Shown here one piece after another: positions 1-9,373 of a stretch of DNA of 64,000 bases; the stretch's first letter is position 1, and each line of letters starts with the position of its first letter. Origin of the DNA: UBA6107 sp034430175 (GTDB lineage: Bacteria > Chloroflexota > Anaerolineae > Anaerolineales > Anaerolineaceae); NCBI GenBank assembly GCA_034430175.1, contig DAOUFI010000025.1, forward strand, positions 1-64,000, written 5' to 3'. The notes beneath the pieces were generated by a model that had not been told where the DNA came from, made no database searches, and worked only from the letters and a program-made list of their open reading frames with translations. A program made the translations under genes and the position numbers.

Positions 1-10
1 TTGTTCTCCT
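1..10 (-). promoter_or_regulatory. possible ribosome binding site of a leftward gene outside the window
   Basis: Read on the minus strand, the first ten bases are AGGAGAACAA, a good Shine-Dalgarno core pointing out of the window. A gene transcribed leftwards may start just beyond base 1, so bases 11-196 would be a divergent intergenic region. The start codon is not visible, so this is only a hint. Confidence 0.25.
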
Positions 11-217
11 TATTTGGTTTGGTCACCTTAAGGATACTTCTGACTCACCGCTTTTGTTAAGGTTCAGTATTTTACAGAAAATATGTTACACCAACCAGAT
101 AATTACGGTAGGAGGAAAAAACGCGTTTACGGTTGATAAAGAACTTTGATATCTACACCGTCAAAGTGAAATATTATTTGCGCCAAATATACGTTCGTGT
201 TAAACTTACAGGTTGCT

Positions 218-811
218 ATGTATAAAAGCATATTTTTCTCAAGTTTATTGGTTTTAATACAATTACTGAGCCCACTTTCAGACCTGAACGTGGAAATTAC
301 CTCACCCAAGGAGGGTCAGGTAGTTCAGGGCAGTATGGAGATAAAAGGTACAGCAACCGGAGATGGATTTGAATCAGCAGAATTGGCATACGCATACGCC
401 GAATCTGGAAATCCTACTTGGTTTGTCATTGGAACAATTACTAAACCGGTAAGTATTGCGTTACTTGCAGTCTGGGATACCACGACCATAAGTGATGGAG
501 ATTACCAACTCAGGTTGACAGTGCATTATGAAGATGGGACGGTTGTTGAATCAAAAATCAACAGGGTTCTTGTCCGCAACTATACTCCAGTGGAAATCAC
601 TCCAACACCAGTTATCACAGAGACGGTAATCACACAAACAGCCACATCTGTTCCTGCGATCACCAAATCGACTGCCTATCCCATGAACGAAGCTTCCTTA
701 TCTGTGACAAGTGTCGAAAAAAGTTTCAAAGAAGGTTTGTTTTTGGGAATCATCTGTATCATCGGATTGGGAATTTACGCAGCATTTTGCGGCATATTAC
801 GAGGAAGATAA
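218..811 (+). CDS. secreted Ig-like surface protein with C-terminal membrane anchor
   Basis: A 197-residue protein, not recognised as a named family. ATG at 218 is preferred over an in-frame GTG at 197 because it places the hydrophobic signal segment (about residues 4-22) right at the N-terminus. Residues about 25-120 (ITSPKEGQVVQGSMEIKGTA) resemble a bacterial Ig-like beta-sandwich domain. A Thr/Pro-rich spacer follows (VEITPTPVITETVITQT, about residues 127-150). One transmembrane helix near the C-terminus (LFLGIICIIGLGIYAAFCG) is followed by a basic RGR end. The likely topology is an extracellular domain on a stalk with a C-terminal anchor; no LPXTG-type sorting motif is visible. It lies just upstream of pth but probably has no functional link to it. 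Confidence 0.75.
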   Translation: MYKSIFFSSLLVLIQLLSPLSDLNVEITSPKEGQVVQGSMEIKGTATGDGFESAELAYAYAESGNPTWFVIGTITKPVSIALLAVWDTTTISDGDYQLRLTVHYEDGTVVESKINRVLVRNYTPVEITPTPVITETVITQTATSVPAITKSTAYPMNEASLSVTSVEKSFKEGLFLGIICIIGLGIYAAFCGILRGR

Positions 812-820
812 AAAGACCAG

Positions 821-1447
821 ATGGATGCGTTATTTGCCAGATTGAAAAGTTTAAAAGTGGAGCCAATAGAAGAGGGCTACTCATACCTTATTGTTGGGTT
901 GGGCAATCCAGGACGAGAATATAGTAACACTCGCCACAATATTGGCTTCATGGCAGTTGACGCTTTTGCCAGCTCGATTGAGACTAAACTGCTCAAAGTG
1001 CAAAACAAAGCGTTAATTGGTTTGGGAAAACTTGAAGGTCGGGGGGTTGTACTGGCAAAACCTCAGACATATATGAACCTATCCGGACAGGCAATCGTTG
1101 GTTTATTGAATTTTTATAAAATTCCTCAAGCGAATTTATTGGTTATACATGATGATATCGATCTACCATTTGGGACCATTCGTATCCGACCAAAGGGTGG
1201 TTCCGCTGGCCAACGCGGTGTTGGATCCACTATCGAAAAATTAGGCAACCAGGATTTCGCGCGAATGCGTTTGGGAGTAGGAAGGCCGCCTGGTCAGATG
1301 GAAGCAAGGGATTATGTCTTACAACGATTTTCAAAGGACGAAGCAGAGTTCTTGAAATTGTTCCTGAGCAAGAGTTGCGAAGCGGTGAGAGAGTTTGTGG
1401 TCAATGGCTTGGACGCTGCTATGAACCGGTATAACGGCACAGTGTAA
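821..1447 (+). CDS. pth: peptidyl-tRNA hydrolase
   Basis: Hydrolyses peptidyl-tRNAs released by stalled or drop-off ribosomes so that the tRNA is recycled; cytoplasmic and normally essential. The 208 residues carry the family signatures in order: GLGNPG near residue 27, TRHNIGF with the catalytic His, KPQTYMNLSGQA, and HDDIDLPFG with the catalytic Asp. An N-terminal extension of about 20 residues precedes the usual start, so the true start could be slightly internal, although ATG at 821 fits the spacing from the previous gene. The stop codon abuts the mfd start with no gap, which implies cotranscription and probably translational coupling. Confidence 0.95.
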   Translation: MDALFARLKSLKVEPIEEGYSYLIVGLGNPGREYSNTRHNIGFMAVDAFASSIETKLLKVQNKALIGLGKLEGRGVVLAKPQTYMNLSGQAIVGLLNFYKIPQANLLVIHDDIDLPFGTIRIRPKGGSAGQRGVGSTIEKLGNQDFARMRLGVGRPPGQMEARDYVLQRFSKDEAEFLKLFLSKSCEAVREFVVNGLDAAMNRYNGTV

Positions 1448-4400
1448 ATGAAAAAAATAGTTAATTTTGTGCGGGAAGCCCCCGAATACATTCGTGTTCT
1501 GGACCAATTCAAGGTGGGAAAGGCTCTTCCCGGTCTGGGGTTGATCCGGGCTGCAAGGCTTCCTGTACTAGCTGCGTTGAGTGAAGACCTACATGTCCCG
1601 GTCTTAATGATCACAGACCGGGCCGACCGGGCGTTTACGCTTTTTGATGAACTTAGTTTTTGGTTACCGGATCGTCCGCATTTCCATTTCCCTGAGCCAA
1701 CACCGTTGTTCTATGAGCAAGCTGCCTGGGGAGCCGTCACCCGCCGTGATCGCTTACAAGCGTTGACTGCGCTGGCGATGTACCATCTGCCTGGAAAAAA
1801 CAAGGATCTCATTCCACCTGTGATTGTTGCTCCTCTCAGAGCATTGATGACGCGTACACTACCCAGACGTGAATTCCTGGTGAACAGTAAAACAATCCGT
1901 TTGAACCAATCGATGGACCCTGGCGAACTGCAACGAACTTGGGTCAATATTGGATACGAGTCCGTCGAAACGGTACTTGACTTCGGGCAATTCTCCAGAC
2001 GGGGAGGCATTCTGGACATTTGGGCTCCATCCGAACAGCATCCCGCAAGACTTGAATTCTTTGGAAATGAACTGGATACCCTGCGGGAATTCGACCCTGC
2101 CACCCAGAGAACTGTACGCAACCTGGATGAATTAACGATTACACCAGCAAGAGAGATTCTCCCAGTAAAGGCAGAAGGGATTATCGGAGAGGGAATCGCC
2201 ATCGATGAGTTTTACCTGCCATTGGTCCATAGAGTGCCGGCTTCAATATTAGATTATCTTCCAAAGAACGCGATTATTCTGGTTGATAACAAGATGAACA
2301 TCGAAACCTTTGCCGATGAGATTGAGGAACAAGCAGTCAAACTCCGCCAGGAGAGCATCGACGAAGGCATTCTGCCCGATGATTTTCCCACTCCATATAT
2401 TAGCTGGTCAGAACTATCCGATACGATCGAATCGTCACGCTGGTTGGAATTAAGCTTTTCCGCGAATGAAGAAGAAGGACCTTTGTCCGGAATTTTTACC
2501 CCTGGAGAAAGATACGGTGGGCGGATAAAGACTTTTATAGATTCTCTGAAAGGGGATTGTGAGAATGCCATCCCAACTTACGTGGTCACCCGGCAACTAT
2601 CCAGGCTAAAGGAATTATGGCGGGAAGATTCTTGTGATAGTGATGGAGGAAACCAACCGGTTTTCCTTGAGGGAACGATTAGTGATGGGTGGGATTTGAT
2701 CAAAGATGGAAATATCAGCCTCAAGTTCATCACCGATAGTGAAATTTTTGGATGGGAACGCCCGCGACCCAGACCAAGGCTAAAAACCACCCACGAAGCT
2801 CCCGAGGCTTCATATGCCGACTTGAACGCGGGGGATTGGGTGGTGCATGTTGATTATGGCGTAGGCAAGTTTACTGGATTGGTGAGGCGCTCTCTTGAAG
2901 GAATTGAGCGGGAATTCCTGTGTGTTGAATACGAAAATGGCGATCAGTTATTTGTGCCCATCCACCAGGCGGATCGCCTTAGCCGTTACGTCGGCCCGGA
3001 AGGATCAATGCCACAAGCATCAAGGCTTGGCAGCGCTGAATGGTCACAAACCAAACAAACCGTGCGAGAAGCTGTCATCCGTGTTGCTCAAGATCTATTG
3101 GATCTCTACGCTCAGCGTGAAACAGCGAAGGGATATGCCTTCAAAACAGATACCACCTGGCAAGAAGAACTTGAGGCCAGTTTTCCATATGTAGAAACAG
3201 ACGACCAACTCCGCGCCATCAAAGATGTCAAAAGGGATATGGAAAAATCCAAGCCTATGGACCGGTTGTTATGCGGTGACGTTGGTTATGGTAAGACCGA
3301 AGTCGCCCTCCGGGCAGCTTTCAAGGCGGTAATGGATGGGAAACAAGTAGCCGTGTTGGTACCAACGACAGTCCTTGCACAGCAACATTACGAGACTTTC
3401 AAACAGCGACTATCAGCTTATCCGGTAACCGTGGAAATGCTTTCGCGCTTCAGGAACCCCAAGCAGCAAGATGAAATTATCACAAAGTTGCTGTTGGGCG
3501 AGATTGATATTGTCATAGGCACGCATAGGCTACTTACCTCGGATGTAGTTTTCAAGGATATTGGTCTGGTGATTATTGACGAGGAGCAGCGCTTTGGCGT
3601 TACCCATAAAGAGCATTTCAAAAAGCTCCGCACCGAAGTGGATGTACTTACATTGACAGCCACACCAATACCAAGGACTCTTTATATGGCTTTGACAGGT
3701 GTGCGGGACATTTCCATCATCAATACTCCTCCAGCGGAACGATTGCCGATTGTTACTCATATTGGCCCGTACTCTCCGAAACTGGTGAAACAAGCACTTT
3801 TACGAGAGATGGAAAGGGGTGGTCAGGTATTTTTTGTACATAATCGTGTGCAAACTATCTATGGAATGCAGCATCACTTGCAGACGCTGGTTCCGGACGC
3901 ACGCATCGGAATTGCTCACGGACAAATGCGGGAAGAGGAATTATCTCTGGTGATGTCACAATTCACCCGCGGTGAGATCGACGTGCTGCTCTGTACTTCG
4001 ATTATCGAATCCGGTTTGGATATTCCAAACGCTAATACACTCATCGTTGACCGCGGTGATACTTTTGGTCTGGCACAGCTATATCAATTGCGAGGCAGGG
4101 TGGGGCGCGGAGCACAACGAGCTTACGCTTATTTCTTTAGGCACAACAAACGACCACCTACGCCTGAAGGTCAGGAGAGGTTGGAGACAATTGCAGAGAA
4201 TACCCAACTTGGCGCTGGTTACTCCATTGCCATGCGTGACCTGGAAATGCGTGGTGCGGGGGAGATGCTTGGAGTGAGGCAGAGTGGATATATTGCATCG
4301 GTTGGCTTCCATCTTTACGCGAGAATGTTAGCTCAGGCGGTTACTGAGCTTAAGAAATCGCAGGGTGATAATCAGGATCAAATTGAGAAGGCGTTTGGTA

Positions 4401-4840
4401 TTGGAGCAGCTCACATCCCGGTCACAGTTGATCTACCGCTGGCAATCGGAATACCGATGGATTACCTTCCAGATCAAACGCTCAGATTGCAAATCTACCG
4501 TCGCATGGCAGGATTGCATGATGAAAGCGAACTGGACGCACTGGAAGAAGAGTTTTTAGATAGGTTTGGCCCTTACGGTGAGGAAACAAAAAACCTGTTC
4601 TTCCAAATCCGAGTGAAATTGAGAGCTGAAAAAGCCCATCTAGCTTCAGTAAGTGCTGAAGGTGATCAGATCGTTCTACGTTATCCGCCCTTACCCGCGG
4701 GAGTGAGTGCGAGAGACTTAAAAACGATCAATGCTTACCTCAGACCCGGAAAAAACGCCTACTGGTTCCAATTTGATCACAATGACGAAGAATGGAAATC
4801 AAAATTACTCCAAGTCATCTCTGATATAATCCAAACATGA
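1448..4840 (+). CDS. mfd: transcription-repair coupling factor
   Basis: An ATP-dependent translocase that removes RNA polymerase stalled at DNA lesions and recruits UvrA for nucleotide excision repair. At 1130 residues it has the full family length. The UvrB-like N-terminal region is followed by the RNA-polymerase-interacting domain at about residue 457 (AGDWVVHVDYGVGKFTG). The helicase core has Walker A GDVGYGKTEVA near residue 609, the motif II box DEEQRFGV near 711, and TATPIPRTLYM. The C-terminal TRCF domain occupies about the last 150 residues. The ATG at 1448 directly follows the pth stop. The 3' end overlaps the next response regulator gene by 4 bp, an unusual partner for mfd. uvrB lies about 2 kb downstream, so two excision-repair genes share the neighbourhood. 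Confidence 0.97.
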   Translation: MKKIVNFVREAPEYIRVLDQFKVGKALPGLGLIRAARLPVLAALSEDLHVPVLMITDRADRAFTLFDELSFWLPDRPHFHFPEPTPLFYEQAAWGAVTRRDRLQALTALAMYHLPGKNKDLIPPVIVAPLRALMTRTLPRREFLVNSKTIRLNQSMDPGELQRTWVNIGYESVETVLDFGQFSRRGGILDIWAPSEQHPARLEFFGNELDTLREFDPATQRTVRNLDELTITPAREILPVKAEGIIGEGIAIDEFYLPLVHRVPASILDYLPKNAIILVDNKMNIETFADEIEEQAVKLRQESIDEGILPDDFPTPYISWSELSDTIESSRWLELSFSANEEEGPLSGIFTPGERYGGRIKTFIDSLKGDCENAIPTYVVTRQLSRLKELWREDSCDSDGGNQPVFLEGTISDGWDLIKDGNISLKFITDSEIFGWERPRPRPRLKTTHEAPEASYADLNAGDWVVHVDYGVGKFTGLVRRSLEGIEREFLCVEYENGDQLFVPIHQADRLSRYVGPEGSMPQASRLGSAEWSQTKQTVREAVIRVAQDLLDLYAQRETAKGYAFKTDTTWQEELEASFPYVETDDQLRAIKDVKRDMEKSKPMDRLLCGDVGYGKTEVALRAAFKAVMDGKQVAVLVPTTVLAQQHYETFKQRLSAYPVTVEMLSRFRNPKQQDEIITKLLLGEIDIVIGTHRLLTSDVVFKDIGLVIIDEEQRFGVTHKEHFKKLRTEVDVLTLTATPIPRTLYMALTGVRDISIINTPPAERLPIVTHIGPYSPKLVKQALLREMERGGQVFFVHNRVQTIYGMQHHLQTLVPDARIGIAHGQMREEELSLVMSQFTRGEIDVLLCTSIIESGLDIPNANTLIVDRGDTFGLAQLYQLRGRVGRGAQRAYAYFFRHNKRPPTPEGQERLETIAENTQLGAGYSIAMRDLEMRGAGEMLGVRQSGYIASVGFHLYARMLAQAVTELKKSQGDNQDQIEKAFGIGAAHIPVTVDLPLAIGIPMDYLPDQTLRLQIYRRMAGLHDESELDALEEEFLDRFGPYGEETKNLFFQIRVKLRAEKAHLASVSAEGDQIVLRYPPLPAGVSARDLKTINAYLRPGKNAYWFQFDHNDEEWKSKLLQVISDIIQT

Positions 4841-5520
4841 GTCGAATACTGGTTGTTGAAGACGACCCCTATCTATTAAAAATTATTCGCTCTTATCTGG
4901 AACGGGAACGATTTGAAGTTCTAACCGCACAACGTGGAGACACAGGGTTGGAAGTCGCGTTAGCTCAGAATCCGGATTTAGTTCTACTTGATCTTAATTT
5001 ACCCGGATTGGATGGACTGGATGTCGCTTCGGAATTGCGGCGGCATAAAGATATTCCCATCATAATGGTGACTGCGAGAGTAGAAGAGACAGACCGGTTG
5101 ACAGGGTTCAATACAGGTGCGGATGATTATATCAGCAAACCATTTTCACCACGGGAATTGGTGGCGCGAGTTAAAGCGGTGCTTCACAGGGTTTATAAAG
5201 ACGATACTGAAAAGGCAATTGTGTCAATTGAGGAACTGGTGATAGATAATGATCGTCATCAGGTGACAGTGGCTGGTAACGAAGTGGAATTAACCCCAAC
5301 CGAATTCAATATGTTGTTAAAAATGGCTTCGAATCCGGGAAGAGTTTTTACACGCCTTCAATTGATGGAGATGATACCGGGTGATTTGGTCAATTCTTCT
5401 GAACGCAGTATTGATGTGCACGTAAAAAATTTGCGAAATAAGTTGAAAAAGCATGAGCCGATCTCATTCAATATAGAGACCGTGTTTGGTGTGGGATATC
5501 GTATTATCAATAAGAAGTGA
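4837..5520 (+). CDS. OmpR-family response regulator
   Basis: A 227-residue transcription factor of a two-component system. Residues 1-118 form a receiver domain with acidic pocket E8/D9/D10, phosphoacceptor D52 (LLDLNLPG) and the conserved SKPF lysine. Residues about 130-225 form a winged-helix trans_reg_C DNA-binding domain (ELTPTEFNMLLKM; GVGYRI near the end). The start overlaps the mfd stop in an ATGA arrangement, and the gene runs directly into the histidine kinase at 5521, which is its evident partner. Target genes cannot be read from the sequence. Confidence 0.93.
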   Translation: MSRILVVEDDPYLLKIIRSYLERERFEVLTAQRGDTGLEVALAQNPDLVLLDLNLPGLDGLDVASELRRHKDIPIIMVTARVEETDRLTGFNTGADDYISKPFSPRELVARVKAVLHRVYKDDTEKAIVSIEELVIDNDRHQVTVAGNEVELTPTEFNMLLKMASNPGRVFTRLQLMEMIPGDLVNSSERSIDVHVKNLRNKLKKHEPISFNIETVFGVGYRIINKK

Positions 5521-6939
5521 GTGGATATGTCTTTACGAGCAAAAATTATCCTGGCGTTTTCTGCCATAGTCGCCGGTCTGGTCTTTTTCCTGGTTTTCTT
5601 TATCAATCAAGATAATTCAAAACAGGTTCAGAACTTTATGACGCGAGGGGGAATGTTTGGGTATGACAATATTGTTCGTCAGGTAGAAGACTACTATAAG
5701 AAAAATGGAAGTTGGAATGGAATCGAGACGTTTGCCAGTACTTTGCAACCGGGGATGATGGGTAGAAATGAAAATATGGGGGTGATGGGAACTGCTGGAC
5801 CCAGAGGAGCAAGCCAGGCACCAAAAGCGCAATTCACTATCACTGACTCTGATCTTACAGTAGTCTGGAGTTCCGCCGGTGAAGTAGTGGGTACAACTCT
5901 CGGGAATGAAGCAAAAACAAATGCCGTGACACTTAAGTCAGATTCAAACACAATTATTGGCTACCTGATTGTCAAAGGTCAACGATCATTTCAATCGCAG
6001 GAAGTATCTCCACTGATCAGCACTTTACGAACAGCTGTTTTACGTTCCGGTTTAATCGCTGGTATTCTGGCTTTTATTATCGCAATAATCATTTCGAACA
6101 GTCTTATAAAGCCTTTAAAATTGCTAACTCAGGCCGCAGATTCTTTGGCTCATGGTAACTTATCTGCTCGTGTGACAATCAAAGGGAATGACGAGGTTGC
6201 TCAACTGGGAGATTCATTTAATTTCATGGCTAAGAGCCTGGAATCCGCGGAAAATAGGAAGAAAGCGCTTACAGCAGATATTGCCCATGAGCTGCGTTCT
6301 CCATTGGCTGTTCAAAAGGCCCAACTTGAAGCCATGCAAGATGGAATTGTTCCAATGAATCAAGAGAGTCTCCAAATTATCGTTGATCAGACGAATTTCT
6401 TGACTCGGTTGGTGGATGACCTGAGGACTCTTGCTCTGGTGGATACAGGTGAATTACCACTTCACCTCAAGGATATCGATCTGGTAAAAATTTGCGAACA
6501 GGCTGTCGGAAGATTCCAATCTCAAGCGAAACAACAGTGTATCCATTTGACTCTTCAAAAAAATATCTCGGTTAATAATGTAATGATCAACGCGGATACT
6601 GATCGAATCATGCAGATTCTGGGAAATCTGATCACGAATGCGTTACATCATACCAGCGCAGATGGGGAAATCGCAGTAGAAATCACAACAGAACAGAAAA
6701 ATGCCGTCGTCATCGTCAAAGACAACGGTTGTGGAATCCCTGACGCTGATCTACCGCACCTTTTTGAGCGTTTCTTTAGAGGTGATAAATCTCGAAACCG
6801 TGAGAATTTAGGAAGCACTGGATTGGGATTATCCATCGCCCGTCATTTGGCTCGCGTGCACGGTGGAGATTTGTCCGCGCAGAACAATCCTGATGGTGGC
6901 GCGAGGTTCATTTTTACCATTCCACTGGCATTAATCTGA
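5521..6939 (+). CDS. membrane sensor histidine kinase
   Basis: A sensor kinase of about 470 residues, partner of the preceding OmpR-type regulator. Architecture: TM1 (about residues 5-28), extracellular sensor region of about 150 residues, TM2 (about 178-200), HAMP linker, HisKA with the phospho-acceptor motif AHELRSPLA, and an HATPase domain with N (NLITNALHHT), G1 (DNGCGIP) and G2 (GLGLSIARH) boxes. The sensor region contains a short methionine/glycine-rich run (PGMMGRNENMGVMG), which could bind a soft metal such as copper; that is a guess. The start is GTG 5521 immediately after the previous stop, or ATG 5527. Neither has a clear Shine-Dalgarno, so expression is probably coupled to the regulator gene. 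Confidence 0.92.
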   Translation: MDMSLRAKIILAFSAIVAGLVFFLVFFINQDNSKQVQNFMTRGGMFGYDNIVRQVEDYYKKNGSWNGIETFASTLQPGMMGRNENMGVMGTAGPRGASQAPKAQFTITDSDLTVVWSSAGEVVGTTLGNEAKTNAVTLKSDSNTIIGYLIVKGQRSFQSQEVSPLISTLRTAVLRSGLIAGILAFIIAIIISNSLIKPLKLLTQAADSLAHGNLSARVTIKGNDEVAQLGDSFNFMAKSLESAENRKKALTADIAHELRSPLAVQKAQLEAMQDGIVPMNQESLQIIVDQTNFLTRLVDDLRTLALVDTGELPLHLKDIDLVKICEQAVGRFQSQAKQQCIHLTLQKNISVNNVMINADTDRIMQILGNLITNALHHTSADGEIAVEITTEQKNAVVIVKDNGCGIPDADLPHLFERFFRGDKSRNRENLGSTGLGLSIARHLARVHGGDLSAQNNPDGGARFIFTIPLALI

Positions 6940-6949
6940 ACAAATGTGC

Positions 6950-6955
6950 TATAAT
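6950..6955 (+). promoter_or_regulatory. candidate uvrB promoter (extended -10)
   Basis: TGCTATAAT, a TGn-extended -10 element, lies 33 bases before the uvrB start, just after the kinase stop. The -35 region is poor (GGCATT at the 17-base spacing), so recognition would rest on the extended -10. A GGAG ribosome binding site follows at about 6978. Confidence 0.5.
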
Positions 6956-6988
6956 TCTAATCAACTTACCAATGATCGGAGTTGATGG

Positions 6989-9037
6989 ATGGATTTTAAG
7001 CTTCACGCACCTTACAAACCAACCGGAGATCAACCGGATGCTATTGACCAACTGGTAAAAGGCTTACGAAAGGGCTACCGTGATCAGGTACTGCTTGGAG
7101 CTACTGGTACCGGGAAGACGTTTACGATTGCGAATATCATTCAACAGGTACAAATGCCAGCTCTGATCATGGCGCATAATAAAACTCTAGCTGCACAGCT
7201 TTATTCAGAATTTAAAGAATTCTTCCCTGATAATGCTGTTGAATACTTTGTGTCATACTACGATTATTACCAACCAGAAGCTTACGTTCCACGGCAGGAT
7301 CTTTATATCGAAAAAGAGACAGATATAAATGAGGAAATCGACCGGATGAGGTTGGCAGCGACAACAGCATTAATGTCGCGGAAAGACGTCATCATTGTAG
7401 CTTCTGTTTCCTGTATTTATGGACTAGGGAATCCTGAGAATTATGCAGGCGTAGTCATCCGCTTTGACGTTGGTGAAATCTATCGGCGGAATGCTCTCCT
7501 GCGGCGGTTGATTGAAAGTCAGTATCAACGAAATGACTTGGAATTGCGGCCGGGTGTTTTTCGGGTCAGGGGAGATACAATCGAGATCTTCCCTGCATAT
7601 GAAGAAAAAAGGGCTTATCGTATCAGTTTCTTTGGCGATGAAGTTGAGAAAATGCTTGAATTTAACCCTTTGACAGGCGAAGTGTTCTCTCAACCTGAGC
7701 ACGTGGAAATCTATCCTGCCAAACATTATATTGCATCAGAAGATCGTTTGAAACAAGCAATCATTGATATCGAACAGGAATTGGAAGATCAATTAAGATA
7801 TTTTAGAAATAACGGCAAACTGCTTGAAGCACAGCGTATCGAACAGCGCTGCCGATATGACCTCGAAATGCTCAAAGAGGTTGGATATTGCTCAGGCATT
7901 GAGAATTATTCACGGCATCTTGATCAGAGACCTTCAGGATCTCCACCCTGGACATTGATGGACTATCTTCCAAGTGATTATTTGTTGGTGTTGGATGAAT
8001 CACACATGACTGTACCGCAGATAAGGGGGATGTACCACGGTGACCAATCGCGAAAATCCACGCTGGTTGAGTATGGTTTTCGGCTTCCTTCGGCTATGGA
8101 TAACCGGCCGCTGACCTTTGAGGAATTCCAAAAACACATGGGATATACCATCTACACTTCGGCGACACCTGCCGAGTTTGAGCTAAAACGATGCAGCCAG
8201 GTGGTGGAACAGATCATCCGTCCCACTGGTCTACTTGATCCTGAGGTAGAAATCCGTCCAACGAAAGGTCAGGTGGACGATCTTTACGCGGAAATCAAGA
8301 AACGTACCGAACAGGGGGAGCGTGTTCTAGTTACTACATTAACAAAACGCATGGCAGAAGATTTGGCCGACTATCTACTTGAAATGGGTGTCAAAGTTCA
8401 CTATTTGCACTCTGAAGTGGAAACGATCGAACGGATTGGAATTCTACGCGATCTGCGAATGGGCGTCTTTGATGTAATCGTGGGAATTAACTTGCTGCGT
8501 GAGGGCCTGGATTTACCAGAAGTTTCGATGGTGGCGATTTTGGACGCTGACAAGGAAGGATTTTTACGCTCTCAGACTGCATTAATTCAAACGATCGGCC
8601 GCGCGGCACGTAACGTGAATGGAAAAGTGATCATGTATGCCGATAACATGACCGATTCCATGAAGAACGCCATCGATGAAACCAACAGAAGGCGGAAAAA
8701 ACAGAGGGATTACAATACCAAACACGGAATCGAACCTTTTACCATTGTCAAAGCTGTCCACGATCTGACGGAGCAGCTATCTGGAGCTGGCTCAATGGCT
8801 GCGGAGCGCCGTGGAGAATATCAAGCCGAAAAGAAAGCTCCTGCGATCCCAGAGAAAGAACTTAAACGTCTTATTACAGAGCTGGAAAGCCAAATGCACC
8901 AGGCTGCCAAAGATCTTGAATTCGAGAAAGCTGCTGTTTTTCGCGATCAGATCTTAGATCTGCGCAACTTACTGGCTGAGGAATCTGATCTACCACCCTG
9001 GCAAAAAGCCAGATTGATGGCTGGTGAGATCGAGTAA
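6989..9037 (+). CDS. uvrB: excinuclease ABC subunit B
   Basis: The damage-verification helicase of nucleotide excision repair; it is loaded by UvrA and positions UvrC for incision. The 682 residues match the family length. Features in order: Walker A GATGTGKTFT near residue 39, the damage-probing beta-hairpin region YYDYYQPEAYVP, the DESH box, the C-terminal helicase motifs (REGLDLPEVS, QTIGRAARN), and a UVR domain (residues about 628-665) that contacts UvrC. ATG at 6989 has a GGAG site upstream. It has its own candidate promoter after the two-component pair. Confidence 0.97.
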   Translation: MDFKLHAPYKPTGDQPDAIDQLVKGLRKGYRDQVLLGATGTGKTFTIANIIQQVQMPALIMAHNKTLAAQLYSEFKEFFPDNAVEYFVSYYDYYQPEAYVPRQDLYIEKETDINEEIDRMRLAATTALMSRKDVIIVASVSCIYGLGNPENYAGVVIRFDVGEIYRRNALLRRLIESQYQRNDLELRPGVFRVRGDTIEIFPAYEEKRAYRISFFGDEVEKMLEFNPLTGEVFSQPEHVEIYPAKHYIASEDRLKQAIIDIEQELEDQLRYFRNNGKLLEAQRIEQRCRYDLEMLKEVGYCSGIENYSRHLDQRPSGSPPWTLMDYLPSDYLLVLDESHMTVPQIRGMYHGDQSRKSTLVEYGFRLPSAMDNRPLTFEEFQKHMGYTIYTSATPAEFELKRCSQVVEQIIRPTGLLDPEVEIRPTKGQVDDLYAEIKKRTEQGERVLVTTLTKRMAEDLADYLLEMGVKVHYLHSEVETIERIGILRDLRMGVFDVIVGINLLREGLDLPEVSMVAILDADKEGFLRSQTALIQTIGRAARNVNGKVIMYADNMTDSMKNAIDETNRRRKKQRDYNTKHGIEPFTIVKAVHDLTEQLSGAGSMAAERRGEYQAEKKAPAIPEKELKRLITELESQMHQAAKDLEFEKAAVFRDQILDLRNLLAEESDLPPWQKARLMAGEIE

Positions 9038-9066
9038 TCGAATACCAATTTATTTTACGTCGATTA
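9035..9066. terminator. weak inverted repeat between convergent uvrB and acylphosphatase genes
   Basis: TAATCGA (9035-9041) and TCGATTA (9060-9066) are exact inverted repeats separated by 18 bases in an AT-rich gap between converging genes. The position suits a bidirectional terminator, but the stem is AT-rich and no clear T-run follows. Confidence 0.2.
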
Positions 9067-9084
9067 TTTAATTCTAATAAAGTG

Positions 9085-9372
9085 TCACTCAGTAGGCAAG
9101 ATACTGAATTGGATATATTTTGCTGGTCCGGTGGACCAGTCAAATTTTATGTTGCTCACATATCCATACCCTGGACCAACTCTAATAGTCGAAAGCAAAC
9201 GTTCCAGAGCTTCGCGGCTTCCTTCAGCCGTTAGTTCAACTGTGCCATTTAAGAGATTACGAACCCAGCCATTCAAATGAAGCAAATCCGCGTTCTCTTT
9301 GACGAAGTAACGAAAGCCCACGCCCTGAACGTGACCTTCGACGATCACATGCAAGGAAGATACATGATTCAT
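9085..9372 (-). CDS. acylphosphatase
   Basis: A small cytoplasmic hydrolase of carboxyl-phosphate bonds (acyl phosphates). The family signature GHVQGVGFRYFV supplies the phosphate-binding loop and catalytic Arg; NGWVRNLLNGTVEL supplies the catalytic Asn. I place the start at ATG 9372, giving 95 residues, the usual length, with a GAGTG site upstream. Longer in-frame starts (up to 9414) would lie inside the preceding gene. That gene's stop (9374-9376) is one base away, so the two are coupled. It is the last gene of the rseP operon. Confidence 0.9.
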   Translation of the reverse strand: MNHVSSLHVIVEGHVQGVGFRYFVKENADLLHLNGWVRNLLNGTVELTAEGSREALERLLSTIRVGPGYGYVSNIKFDWSTGPAKYIQFSILPTE

Positions 9373-9373
9373 T

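Noticed and set aside
133..228. Possible 31-codon frame from a TTG after GGAGG at 111-115
   Set aside because: The ribosome binding site is 17 bases from the TTG, too far, and the frame overlaps the better-supported gene at 218.
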